A stretch of 64,000 bases of DNA from Pedobacter africanus (lineage in GTDB: Bacteria > Bacteroidota > Bacteroidia > Sphingobacteriales > Sphingobacteriaceae). Where the stretch lies: contig NZ_FWXT01000003.1 of the NCBI RefSeq assembly GCF_900176535.1, positions 248,001-312,000 of the forward strand. The letters run 5' to 3'. The position numbers were made by a program, and so were the translations under genes. The notes below the pieces were generated by a model. It had not been told where the DNA came from, did not search any database, and worked only from the letters and a program-made list of their open reading frames with translations. How positions within the stretch are numbered: position 1 is the stretch's first letter; each line of letters begins with the position of its first letter. Below are positions 8,821 to 16,012 of this stretch, piece after piece.

Positions 8821-9554
8821 AGATAGAATTATTTGTGCCGTGTTTTGTTGATCAGCTATATCCCGAAACTGCATTCAATACCGTTAAATTACTGGAAAAG
8901 GCAGGATGTGAAGTGTTTTACAATACTGCGCAGACCTGCTGCGGACAGCCTGCTTATAATGCAGGATACTGGGAGCAGGCCAAAGAAACAGGTATCAAGT
9001 TTTTAAACGATTTCTCTGAGACAGATTATATTGTAGCCCCTTCTGCTTCCTGTGTAGGAATGGTGAAAGGGGGCTTTAACGATCTGTTTACCAATACCAT
9101 TGTTCACAATAAATGCAGGAATATCCAGGCAAACATATTTGAGCTTTCAGATTTTTTGGTGAACGTGCTGAAGAAGGATTATTTTGGTGCTGAGTTGGAT
9201 GGTAAGGCTGTTTACCACGATTCCTGCAGCGGTTTGCGTGAATGTAAGATCAAAGAGGAGCCCCGGCTGCTGCTTTCCAAAGTTCATGGACTGGAAATGG
9301 TAGAGATGAAAGATACAGATATGTGCTGTGGTTTTGGCGGGACTTTCGCTGTGAAGTTTGATGCCATCTCCTCAGCTATGGCGCAGCAAAAGGTGAACAA
9401 TGCCCTTGAACAGGGGGCTGAGTACGTTATTTCGACGGATCTTTCCTGCCTGATGCACCTGCAGGGATATATTGACAAAAATAATATCCCTTTAAAAACC
9501 ATGCATTTAGCCGATGTTTTGGCCAATGGCTGGCTTGAAAGTACAGAATATTAA
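8817..9554 (+). CDS. LutA/YkgE-type Fe-S cluster (CCG-domain) protein
   Basis: A 245-residue protein with two cysteine-rich CCG domains: the first around QTCCGQPAYNAG, the second around DMCCGFGGTF, with further cysteines in PCFVDQ, HDSCSGLRECK. This is the layout of LutA and the GlcF/HdrB C-terminal half, which pass electrons through an Fe-S cluster in L-lactate oxidation. LutB and LutC, the usual partners, are not adjacent, so the role in lactate oxidation is inferred only from family. Last gene of the recQ operon, overlapping the MFS gene by four bases. Cytoplasmic, no signal peptide. Confidence 0.83.
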   Translation: MKIELFVPCFVDQLYPETAFNTVKLLEKAGCEVFYNTAQTCCGQPAYNAGYWEQAKETGIKFLNDFSETDYIVAPSASCVGMVKGGFNDLFTNTIVHNKCRNIQANIFELSDFLVNVLKKDYFGAELDGKAVYHDSCSGLRECKIKEEPRLLLSKVHGLEMVEMKDTDMCCGFGGTFAVKFDAISSAMAQQKVNNALEQGAEYVISTDLSCLMHLQGYIDKNNIPLKTMHLADVLANGWLESTEY

Positions 9555-9563
9555 TTATCTTTG
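9534..9563 (+). promoter_or_regulatory. Promoter of the thrS operon
   Basis: CTTG at 9534-9537, 18 bases, then TATCTTTG at 9556-9563, a perfect TAnnTTTG -7 element. It overlaps the end of the preceding gene. The leader to thrS is about 65 nt and holds a small hairpin, AATCAC with GTGATT around 9577-9595, of unknown significance. Confidence 0.65.
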
Positions 9564-9634
9564 CATCCGAAAATAAAATCACATTGTAAGTGATTGTTTT
9601 ATAATTTTTTATTAAACTTAAATCATAGTTGTAG

Positions 9635-11560
9635 ATGATTAACATTACACTCCCTGACGGATCCGTTCGCCAGTATGAAAAGGGCACAACCGCCCACCAG
9701 ATTGCCTTATCTATTTCAGAGGGCCTCGCAAGAAATGTTTTAGCTGCCGAAGTAAACGGCGAAGTATGGGATTCTTCAAGACCTATTGAGACTGATGCTG
9801 CGGTAAAATTGCTGACCTGGAACGATCAGGCCGGTAAATCTACCTTTTGGCATTCCTCCGCACACATTATGGCTGAAGCCCTGGAAGTTTTGTATCCCGG
9901 AACAAAATTCGGGATAGGCCCCGCTATTGAAACCGGTTTCTACTACGATGTTGATTTTGGCGACAGGGAATTTTCTTCGGATGATTTTAAGGCCATTGAA
10001 AACAAGATGTTTGAACTGGCCAAACAAAAAGAAGTCTTTGAGCGTAAGGCCATCAGTAAGGCCGATGCCATTAAATATTTTGAAGAAAAAGGTGACGAGT
10101 ACAAGCTTGACCTTTTGGAAGGCCTGGAGGATGGAAAGATCACCTTTTATACACAAGGTGAGTTTACAGATCTTTGTCGCGGTCCGCATATACCGAATAC
10201 TGGCTTTGTGAAGGCTGTAAAGCTGATGAATGTAGCAGGTGCTTATTGGCGCGGTGATGAGACCAGGAAACAGCTGACACGTATTTATGGGGTTACTTTC
10301 CCTAAAGCCAGTGAGCTGACTGAGTATCTTCACATGATTGAGGAGGCAAAGAAAAGGGATCACCGTAAGCTGGGTAAAGAGCTGGAACTGTTCGCTTTTT
10401 CGGAAAAAGTTGGTATGGGCCTGCCATTGTGGCTGCCCAAAGGCGCTGCCTTGCGCGAGCGTCTGGTCCAGTTTTTAACCAAGGCACAGGCTAAAGCCGG
10501 CTATGAGCAGGTAGTTACCCCGCATATCGGGCATAAAAACTTATACATCACTTCCGGCCATTACGAGAAATATGGCAAGGATGCATTCCAGCCGATAAAG
10601 ACACCACAGGAAGGAGAGGAGTTTTTCCTGAAGCCAATGAATTGTCCGCATCATTGTGAGATCTATAAAACCAAGCCGCGGTCTTATAAAGACCTGCCTT
10701 TGCGTTTTGCTGAATTTGGTACAGTTTACCGTTATGAGCAAAGCGGGGAATTGCACGGTTTAACACGGGTAAGGGGCTTTACTCAGGATGATGCACATTT
10801 GTTCTGCAGACCGGACCAGGTGAAGGAAGAATTCAAAAAGGTGATAGATTTGGTGCTGTATGTATTTAAATCGCTTGGATTTGAAGATTATGTGGCTCAG
10901 GTCTCATTGAGAGATCCTGAAAACAAAGCCAAATACATAGGCAGCGACGAGAACTGGAGACTTGCTGAGTCAGCAATTATAGAAGCTGCTGATGAAAAAG
11001 GATTGCCTACTGTTGTGGAATATGGTGAGGCTGCATTTTACGGGCCTAAGTTGGATTTCATGGTAAAAGATGCTTTGGGCAGAAAATGGCAGCTGGGGAC
11101 TATTCAGGTAGATTACAATTTGCCTGAGCGTTTTGAGCTGGAATATACCGGAAGTGATAACCAGAAACACAGACCGGTGATGATTCACCGTGCTCCCTTT
11201 GGCTCACTGGAGCGTTTTATTGCTGTGCTGATTGAACATTGTGCCGGAAACTTCCCTTTATGGCTTTCTCCTGAACAGTTCATCATTCTTCCGATCTCGG
11301 AAAAGTATGAAGATTATGCAAAAAAAGTTTCAGATGAATTAAATAATTCCGATATTCGCGGGCTGATTGACTTCCGGGATGAGAAGATTGGAAGAAAAAT
11401 CAGAGATGCAGAGGTTAAAAAAATACCTTATATGCTGATTATTGGAGAGAAAGAGATGGCAGAAGGTAAGGCCTCAGTAAGAAAGCATGGTGAAGGTGAT
11501 TTAGGTGAAATGACCCTGCAGGAATTTAGCGAATTATTAATTAAAGAAATAACAGTTTAA
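9635..11560 (+). CDS. thrS: Threonyl-tRNA synthetase
   Basis: A 641-residue class II synthetase, normal length, that charges tRNA-Thr in the cytoplasm. Domains in order: TGS (residues 1-61, ITLPDGSVRQYEKG), editing domain with HSSAH and TDLCRGPH, catalytic core with the zinc ligand Cys337 in MNCPHHC, motif 2 (FGTVYRYEQSGELHG), motif 3 (HRAPFGSLERF), and the anticodon-binding domain from about residue 545. It heads the operon thrS-infC-rpmI-rplT, the same order as in many bacteria; infC starts 13 bases after its stop. The E. coli enzyme represses its own mRNA, but no clear tRNA-like leader is visible here. Confidence 0.98.
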   Translation: MINITLPDGSVRQYEKGTTAHQIALSISEGLARNVLAAEVNGEVWDSSRPIETDAAVKLLTWNDQAGKSTFWHSSAHIMAEALEVLYPGTKFGIGPAIETGFYYDVDFGDREFSSDDFKAIENKMFELAKQKEVFERKAISKADAIKYFEEKGDEYKLDLLEGLEDGKITFYTQGEFTDLCRGPHIPNTGFVKAVKLMNVAGAYWRGDETRKQLTRIYGVTFPKASELTEYLHMIEEAKKRDHRKLGKELELFAFSEKVGMGLPLWLPKGAALRERLVQFLTKAQAKAGYEQVVTPHIGHKNLYITSGHYEKYGKDAFQPIKTPQEGEEFFLKPMNCPHHCEIYKTKPRSYKDLPLRFAEFGTVYRYEQSGELHGLTRVRGFTQDDAHLFCRPDQVKEEFKKVIDLVLYVFKSLGFEDYVAQVSLRDPENKAKYIGSDENWRLAESAIIEAADEKGLPTVVEYGEAAFYGPKLDFMVKDALGRKWQLGTIQVDYNLPERFELEYTGSDNQKHRPVMIHRAPFGSLERFIAVLIEHCAGNFPLWLSPEQFIILPISEKYEDYAKKVSDELNNSDIRGLIDFRDEKIGRKIRDAEVKKIPYMLIIGEKEMAEGKASVRKHGEGDLGEMTLQEFSELLIKEITV

Positions 11561-11573
11561 ATAAGATACAAAT

Positions 11574-12143
11574 TTGGCATTAGGCAGACCAGGATTTAAC
11601 AGGGGACCACGTCCTCCTTTTAAGAAAAAAGAAGCAGAACATAATATTAATCAGTTTATCAGGGCACAAGAGGTGAGATTAGCTGGGGATAATGTTGAAC
11701 CGGGGATCTATCCTTTGGCAAAAGCTTTGGCCATTGCTGACGAACTGGAACTGGATCTTGTAGAGATCTCTCCAAATGCAGTGCCACCGGTTTGTAGGAT
11801 TATTGATTACAGTAAGTTTGTTTACGAGCAGAAGAAAAAGCAGAAGGAGATCAAAGCAAATGCGAAGCAGACTGTAATTAAGGAGATTCGTTTCGGACCT
11901 AACACCAATGATCATGATTTTCAGTTTAAACTGAAACATGCCATTAGTTTCCTGGAGAATGGAGAAAAGGTTAGGGCTTATGTTCACTTTAAAGGCCGTG
12001 CGATTGTTTACAAGGAGCAAGGAGAAATCCTGTTGCTGAAGTTTGCACAGGCATTGGAAGATTACGGTAAAGTGGAACTGTTACCTAAGCTGGAAGGTAA
12101 GCGTATGTTTTTAACGCTGGCTCCAAAAGTTGCTAAGAAATAA
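11574..12143 (+). CDS. infC: Translation initiation factor IF-3
   Basis: A 189-residue IF-3 that keeps the ribosomal subunits apart and proofreads the start codon. The N-terminal domain begins HNINQFIRAQEVRL and ends DYSKFVYEQKKKQKE; the C-terminal domain has VIKEIRFGPNTNDHDFQFK and VHFKGR. The start is TTG at 11574: no ATG occurs in frame near the N-terminus, and the basic opening peptide ALGRPGFNRGPRPPFKKK is usual for this phylum. IF-3 discriminates against non-AUG codons, and E. coli infC uses AUU to control itself, so the TTG is probably regulatory. Cotranscribed with thrS and the two ribosomal protein genes. Confidence 0.97.
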   Translation: MALGRPGFNRGPRPPFKKKEAEHNINQFIRAQEVRLAGDNVEPGIYPLAKALAIADELELDLVEISPNAVPPVCRIIDYSKFVYEQKKKQKEIKANAKQTVIKEIRFGPNTNDHDFQFKLKHAISFLENGEKVRAYVHFKGRAIVYKEQGEILLLKFAQALEDYGKVELLPKLEGKRMFLTLAPKVAKK

Positions 12144-12170
12144 TATAAATTACATAAATAAAAACAGGTT

Positions 12171-12371
12171 ATGCCAAAAATGAAAACCAATTCCAGTGCT
12201 AAAAAGCGTTTTTCGCTTACTGGAACAGGTAAAATCGCAAGGAAGAATGCCTACAAAAGCCACATCTTGACAAAGATGTCGACTAAACGTAAGCGTAACT
12301 TAGGACACACTTCAATGGTGTCAGACGCTGATATGGGCAACGTTAAACGTATGCTTTGCATCGGTAAATAA
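12171..12371 (+). CDS. rpmI: Ribosomal protein bL35
   Basis: A 66-residue, strongly basic protein with the bL35 opening PKMKTNSSAKKRF and the internal ARKNAYKSHILTKMSTKRKR. It is part of the large subunit. It lies 27 bases after infC and 74 bases before rplT, the standard order. In other bacteria L20 represses this operon by binding the mRNA near rpmI; whether the 74-base spacer here carries such a site cannot be seen. Confidence 0.98.
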   Translation: MPKMKTNSSAKKRFSLTGTGKIARKNAYKSHILTKMSTKRKRNLGHTSMVSDADMGNVKRMLCIGK

Positions 12372-12445
12372 TTAATTTTTTAACCAGGTATCCGGTAGTA
12401 AGTTTGCTGTAATACGCAACACCGTTTATCAAAAACAACAAAAAC

Positions 12446-12790
12446 ATGCCACGTTCGGTAAACGCAGTAGCTTCGAGAAGAAGAAGGAAAAAGGTCTTAA
12501 ATTTAGCCAAAGGCTATTGGGGATCAAGAAGCAAGGTTTTCACCATTGCTAAAAATACGGTAGAAAAAGGTTTGCAGTATGCATACCGCGACCGTAAAGT
12601 TAAGAAAAGAGAATTCCGCGGATTGTGGATTCAGCGTATCAATGCTGGTGCACGTCAGCACGGTATATCTTACTCTCAGTTAATTGGTAAGTTAGCCGCC
12701 AAAAACATTGGTTTGAACCGTAAGGTTCTGGCGGATTTAGCGATGAACCATCCAGAAGCTTTTAAAGCTGTAATTGATACAGTAAAATAG
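12446..12790 (+). CDS. rplT: Ribosomal protein bL20
   Basis: A 114-residue bL20, an early 23S rRNA-binding assembly protein of the large subunit. The N-terminus PRSVNAVASRRRRKKVLNLAKGY-type basic arm, the RDRKVKKREFRGLWIQRINAG core and the C-terminal LNRKVLADLAMNHPEAF are standard. Last gene of the thrS operon, followed 21 bases later by an intrinsic terminator. Confidence 0.98.
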   Translation: MPRSVNAVASRRRRKKVLNLAKGYWGSRSKVFTIAKNTVEKGLQYAYRDRKVKKREFRGLWIQRINAGARQHGISYSQLIGKLAAKNIGLNRKVLADLAMNHPEAFKAVIDTVK

Positions 12791-12811
12791 ATATAACGGA
12801 TTGTATAAAAG

Positions 12812-12840
12812 AAAAAAGGAGCTATTGCTCCTTTTTTTTT
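12812..12840 (+). terminator. Intrinsic terminator of the thrS-rplT operon
   Basis: An 11-base-pair stem (12812-12822 with 12827-12837, AAAAAAGGAGC paired to GCTCCTTTTTT) with loop TATT and nine T in a row. The convergent bioD gene ends at 12858 and may use the A-rich side. Confidence 0.92.
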
Positions 12841-12857
12841 GCCTTTATATTTTTTGC

Positions 12858-13469
12858 TCAGATGCTGATGTGTTGTCCTGCTTTGAGGATACTTTCTTTG
12901 TCAACAATGCTCATTTTAGGGATTTTTCCCAATATTTTTGCTTTGCTGTACTGACTGATGTAGGCTTCGCTTTCCGGATTTGCCGTGCCGTTAAAGATCA
13001 GGCCCTCAACCGGGATGTGGTTCGTTTTTAGGACTTCCAGGGTAAGCAGGGTATGGTTGATACTGCCAAGGTAGTTTTGCGATACAACGATCACCTTAGC
13101 TTCGAGGCTTTTAATTAAGTCGAGTATCAACCCGGTGTCGTTAAGCGGGACCATCAGCCCCCCTGCTCCTTCGATAATCAGGCTATTGCTGGTTATGGGT
13201 TTCTGCAGGGCATTGATGTCAATTTCTACCCCGTCTAAGCGTGCAGACAAATGGGGGGAGAGCGGTTGTCCAAGCCGATATTTCTCAGGATGAACAATAG
13301 TCTTTGTATTACTGACGAGATGTTTGATGAACAGGCTGTCGCTGATCTCGAGATCACCGGATTGTATAGGTTTCCAGTAGTCTGCTTGTAGTTTTTCCGT
13401 CAGCACTGCGCTAACAACTGTTTTGCCGATGCCAGTGCCAATGCCGGTTACGAAATAGGTATTGCTCAT
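12858..13469 (-). CDS. bioD: Dethiobiotin synthetase
   Basis: A 203-residue ATP-dependent carboxylase that closes the ureido ring of dethiobiotin from 7,8-diaminopelargonate and CO2. The P-loop GIGTGIGKTVVSA (residues 9-21) is the BioD form; EGAGGLMVPLND near residues 100-111 is the second conserved motif, and residues KPIQSGD bind substrate. Slightly shorter than the E. coli enzyme (225). It overlaps bioF by four bases (ATGA), so translation is coupled. bioA, bioB and bioC are not in the window. Confidence 0.95.
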   Translation of the reverse strand: MSNTYFVTGIGTGIGKTVVSAVLTEKLQADYWKPIQSGDLEISDSLFIKHLVSNTKTIVHPEKYRLGQPLSPHLSARLDGVEIDINALQKPITSNSLIIEGAGGLMVPLNDTGLILDLIKSLEAKVIVVSQNYLGSINHTLLTLEVLKTNHIPVEGLIFNGTANPESEAYISQYSKAKILGKIPKMSIVDKESILKAGQHISI

Positions 13470-14596
13470 GCGTTGTATGTTTTTATAAGTTCTTTGACCA
13501 GGGTTTGTATTTCTGTTTCTGTATTAAAGGCATGCAGACAGATCCTTAACCTTTCTTTTCCTTCTGCCACCGTAGGACTTAAGATGGCCCTCACATCGAG
13601 CCCCTTTTCCTGAAGCGTTGCTGCCGCTTTTTTTGCACTATTGCTATCGGGATAAATTACGGTATGTATGGCACTTGTGCTGGGAGTTTTATTCATTGCC
13701 ACCTCACTGATCAGGTTTTGGTAGCAGGCTATTTTTTCTTTTATCAATGGGGTATAATCTGTTTGTTCCAGTAGTTGGTATGCCGATTTGATATTGGCTA
13801 TGGCATGGAGGGGTGCAGCGGTAGTGTAGATAAATGACCGTGCAAAATTGATAAGGTAAGTCCTTAGGTTTTTGCTGCCCAAAACGACTGCCCCATGGCA
13901 GCCGAGTGCCTTTCCAAAGGTGATTACGCGTGCAAATACTTCATTTTCCAGACCGAGCTGTTGTACCAGTCCGGCACCATGTTTCCCGTATATACCCAAT
14001 GCATGAGCTTCATCTACGATCAGGTTGGCCTGGTAGGTTTTGCAGAGTTTACTGATTTCAGCAAGAGGCGCGGTATCGCCGTCCATAGAAAATACACTTT
14101 CTGTAACTACATAGCTGTTGCCCTTTGCAAGCTTTAACTTGCTCTGGAGGCTATCCATGTCGTTATGTTTAAAAGTATAGCGGTTTGCATTACTGAGCCG
14201 GGCGCCGTCTATCAGGCTGGCATGTATGAGCTCGTCAGCAATGATGGCATCTCCACGCTGTGCCAGGCTTGAAAGCAGGCCAAGGTTAGCATCATAACCA
14301 GAATTGAAGAGGAGCGCCGCCGGAGCCAGGTGAAAAGCGGCAATGTGTTGTTCGGTTTCCTCTGTAAACCAGTGATTTCCGCTGAGCAGGCGCGAGCCTG
14401 CAGAACCGTTTTGGTATGCAGGAATCAGGTCCAGGGCCTGTTCCGTTTTTATCTTTAATTCGGCTGATCTGGCAAAGCCTAGGTAGTCGTTAGAGGAGAA
14501 ATCAGACTGGAATATTGCTGAAGAGAGTTTCCTCAAAATGCCTTTTTCAGCCCTTTGCTGTAATTTATCCTTTATGAATTCCTCTGCCTTGTTCAT
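13466..14596 (-). CDS. bioF: 8-amino-7-oxononanoate synthase
   Basis: A 376-residue PLP enzyme of the alpha-oxoamine synthase family, which condenses pimeloyl-ACP or -CoA with alanine in biotin synthesis. Conserved features: SSNDYLGFA (residues 34-42), GSAGSRLLSGNH, DEAHALGIYG with the PLP-pairing Asp195, and TFGKALGCHG with the Schiff-base Lys229. The family also includes glycine C-acetyltransferase; the overlap with bioD settles the assignment. Its start overlaps the stop of the upstream S24 regulator by one base (TAATG), so regulator, bioF and bioD are translated from one mRNA. Confidence 0.95.
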   Translation of the reverse strand: MNKAEEFIKDKLQQRAEKGILRKLSSAIFQSDFSSNDYLGFARSAELKIKTEQALDLIPAYQNGSAGSRLLSGNHWFTEETEQHIAAFHLAPAALLFNSGYDANLGLLSSLAQRGDAIIADELIHASLIDGARLSNANRYTFKHNDMDSLQSKLKLAKGNSYVVTESVFSMDGDTAPLAEISKLCKTYQANLIVDEAHALGIYGKHGAGLVQQLGLENEVFARVITFGKALGCHGAVVLGSKNLRTYLINFARSFIYTTAAPLHAIANIKSAYQLLEQTDYTPLIKEKIACYQNLISEVAMNKTPSTSAIHTVIYPDSNSAKKAAATLQEKGLDVRAILSPTVAEGKERLRICLHAFNTETEIQTLVKELIKTYNA

Positions 14597-15372
14597 TAAT
14601 TTTTGTTAAGCTGCGAGATGGATTTCTGCATCTGGGCCATCATGGCGCTTAATGTTTCTATAGTTGGCTCTGGGGTTGGTTCTGGCAGTGCTGTTGAGAT
14701 ATAGGCTTTGGCTTTCCAGATTTCAAGGATATCATCGGCCGAAACGGTGTATGGATCGTAGACTTTATTATCAGAAATCAGTTTCAGTTCTTTGTTTTCC
14801 TTAAAGCGGTTGCCAGCCCTTTTGTAAACAACACCTTCGGCGCGACTGATGATGATATAGGTTTCGCCTGTTTTTACATCGTTCCAGTTGTCGAGGTACT
14901 CTGCTACAATGATGCTTCCCGGCTGAATCGGCAGCATAGAATCACCCACGATTTCGAACGCCCTGAAGGTACCTTGCTTTAAAAAGGGCAGGGGCAGCTG
15001 AAATTTAGGCAGATCCTTGATGTACTGAGGATCTGAAAAGCCATTGAGGTAACCCGCGCTTGCTTTCACCGGTACCATTTCAATGTTCTCATTGTCATCT
15101 TTGTCAACCGATATACTTAAAATCCGCAGGTTTGAGCCTTGGCTTTTAGGTTTTGGTTTCCAGTTGTCATTGATGTTTTCGTTTAGAAATTCATCTATGG
15201 TGAGGTCAAAATATTCTGCTATTCTTTTTAGTAATTCGTACTTAGGCTCGGCACGATCTTCCTCGTAGGCTCCGATTAAAGAACGCTTAATCTGCATAGC
15301 ATCAGCAAATTGCTGTTGGGTTTGCCCTCTTTTCTTTCTTAGGTACTTAAGGTTGGATGAAATATTTGACAT
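14596..15372 (-). CDS. XRE/S24 LexA-like autocleaving regulator
   Basis: A 258-residue regulator. Residues 7-60 form an XRE-type helix-turn-helix (LRKKRGQTQQQFADAMQIKR, then SLIGAYEEDRAEPKYELL). Residues 95-215 form an S24/LexA-type peptidase: Ser145 in GDSMLP, Lys184 in VVYKR, spacing 39 against 37 in LexA, and a possible Ala106-Gly107 cleavage site in KASAGYLNG. The tail has a proline/glutamate linker and a short helix that could form a coiled coil. Both catalytic residues are intact, so self-cleavage under a DNA-damage or other signal is plausible. It is first in an operon with bioF and bioD and divergent from a GIY-YIG protein; three 13-base palindromes lie in the gap. A biotin-linked role is inferred from context only. 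Confidence 0.88.
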   Translation of the reverse strand: MSNISSNLKYLRKKRGQTQQQFADAMQIKRSLIGAYEEDRAEPKYELLKRIAEYFDLTIDEFLNENINDNWKPKPKSQGSNLRILSISVDKDDNENIEMVPVKASAGYLNGFSDPQYIKDLPKFQLPLPFLKQGTFRAFEIVGDSMLPIQPGSIIVAEYLDNWNDVKTGETYIIISRAEGVVYKRAGNRFKENKELKLISDNKVYDPYTVSADDILEIWKAKAYISTALPEPTPEPTIETLSAMMAQMQKSISQLNKN

Positions 15373-15395
15373 AAAAAAAGTTTAAAATAAATTTG
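15365..15395 (+). promoter_or_regulatory. Consensus promoter of the GIY-YIG gene
   Basis: TTTG at 15365-15368, 19 bases, then TAAATTTG at 15388-15395: a perfect match to TTTG-N19-TAnnTTTG. It overlaps the start codon of the divergent regulator (15370-15372). Transcription should begin near 15402, exactly at the first operator-like palindrome. Confidence 0.8.
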
Positions 15396-15401
15396 TTTTT
15401 G

Positions 15402-15414
15402 CTAATATTGTTAG
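15402..15414. promoter_or_regulatory. Operator-like palindrome 1
   Basis: CTAA-N5-TTAG (13 bases). It sits at the predicted transcription start of the GIY-YIG gene and inside the leader of the S24 regulator. Confidence 0.5.
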
Positions 15415-15424
15415 TATTATTGTG

Positions 15425-15437
15425 CCAATAATGTTAG
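15425..15437. promoter_or_regulatory. Operator-like palindrome 2
   Basis: CCAA-N5-TTAG, one mismatch from the CTAA-N5-TTAG pattern. Its centre is 23 bases, about two helix turns, from that of palindrome 1. Confidence 0.4.
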
Positions 15438-15454
15438 TTATATTATTCTTTATA

Positions 15455-15462
15455 CAAATATA
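15455..15462 (-). promoter_or_regulatory. -7 element of the S24 regulator-bioFD operon
   Basis: Read on the minus strand this is TATATTTG, a perfect TAnnTTTG. A TTG at 15487-15485 could be the upstream element although the spacing is 22 bases. The leader to ATG 15372 would be about 75 nt and contains two of the three palindromes. Confidence 0.55.
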
Positions 15463-15463
15463 T

Positions 15464-15478
15464 ACTAATTTATTTAGT
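15464..15478. promoter_or_regulatory. Operator-like palindrome 3
   Basis: ACTAA-N5-TTAGT, a perfect 15-base palindrome with the same core as palindrome 1. It lies between the -33 and -7 regions of the regulator's own promoter, where a bound repressor would block polymerase. Confidence 0.5.
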
Positions 15479-15502
15479 TATAAACAATTTTAAAAGATAG
15501 TC

Positions 15503-15853
15503 ATGAAAAAATTTGTGTACATCGTAACCGACAGAAACCGTACAAGTTTACATGTAGGGATGAGTTCTAATCTGATTAAGACCCTGGAATTCTATAAGCA
15601 AATGCCTTGTTTGTTTTTTGACAGCGGGCAGCAGCTGACGAGACTTGTTTATTTCGAGGAGCTGAAAACAGAGGCTCAGGCTTTGAGCAGATTTAAGCTA
15701 ATCAGTAGGTTTACGCGTATGCAAAAGGAGCGGCTGGTAAGGTCCTGCAATCCTGACTGGGTAGATTTAACGATAGGTTTGGATTTTGAGCACATCACTT
15801 CGGGGAAGAAGATGATCAATCAGGTAAACATTTCGTTTAACATGCTTTCTTAA
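15503..15853 (+). CDS. Small GIY-YIG nuclease superfamily protein
   Basis: A 116-residue protein. The opening KKFVYIVTDRNRTSLHVGMSSNL matches the two-strand GIY-YIG core of the UvrC/URI type with VYI in place of GIY and HVG in place of YIG, followed by the usual helix TEAQALSRFKLISRF and the closing NPDWVDL. Members act as nucleases or have lost activity. The first motif tyrosine (VYI) is present, but the second motif's tyrosine is histidine, as in some relatives. Close relatives are small stand-alone Bacteroidota proteins of unknown function. It is divergent from the S24 regulator and shares its operator region, so co-regulation is likely. A hairpin terminator set follows. Confidence 0.78.
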   Translation: MKKFVYIVTDRNRTSLHVGMSSNLIKTLEFYKQMPCLFFDSGQQLTRLVYFEELKTEAQALSRFKLISRFTRMQKERLVRSCNPDWVDLTIGLDFEHITSGKKMINQVNISFNMLS

Positions 15854-15859
15854 AATAAC

Positions 15860-15892
15860 AACACCTGTATAAGTTTGCTTTATACAGGTGTT
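15860..15892 (+). terminator. Perfect 13-bp hairpin after the GIY-YIG gene
   Basis: AACACCTGTATAA (15860-15872) pairs with TTATACAGGTGTT (15880-15892), loop GTTTGCT. No T tract follows, so it may protect the 3' end or act together with the T-tailed hairpin at 15984. Confidence 0.6.
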
Positions 15893-15901
15893 AAAAGATA
15901 T

Positions 15902-15996
15902 GCTCTCAATTCTCAGTGTGGTTAACGCTCTCTGCGCTCTCAAGCCGCCATTAACGCTCTCAGTTTTTAGTTTTTTTAGCAAAGCTCTCCGCTCTC
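15902..15996. repeat. Six GCTCTC copies in 95 bases
   Basis: GCTCTC occurs at 15902, 15927, 15936, 15956, 15984 and 15991; two copies are in the longer form TTAACGCTCTC. The last two build the terminator hairpin that follows. The others have no evident role. Confidence 0.55.
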
Positions 15997-16012
15997 AACG
16001 GAGGGCTTTTTT
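15984..16012 (+). terminator. Intrinsic terminator
   Basis: GCTCTCCG (15984-15991) pairs with CGGAGGGC (15999-16006), one G-U pair, loop CTCTCAA, followed by six T that also include the stop codon of the convergent gene. Confidence 0.75.

Noticed and set aside
9577..9595. T-box or tRNA-like control element before thrS
   Set aside because: Only a 6-base-pair hairpin exists in a 65-base leader; there is no T-box sequence.
15503..15853. Homing endonuclease or mobile element for the GIY-YIG protein
   Set aside because: It is a short stand-alone protein with no DNA-binding extension, no intron and no element ends nearby.
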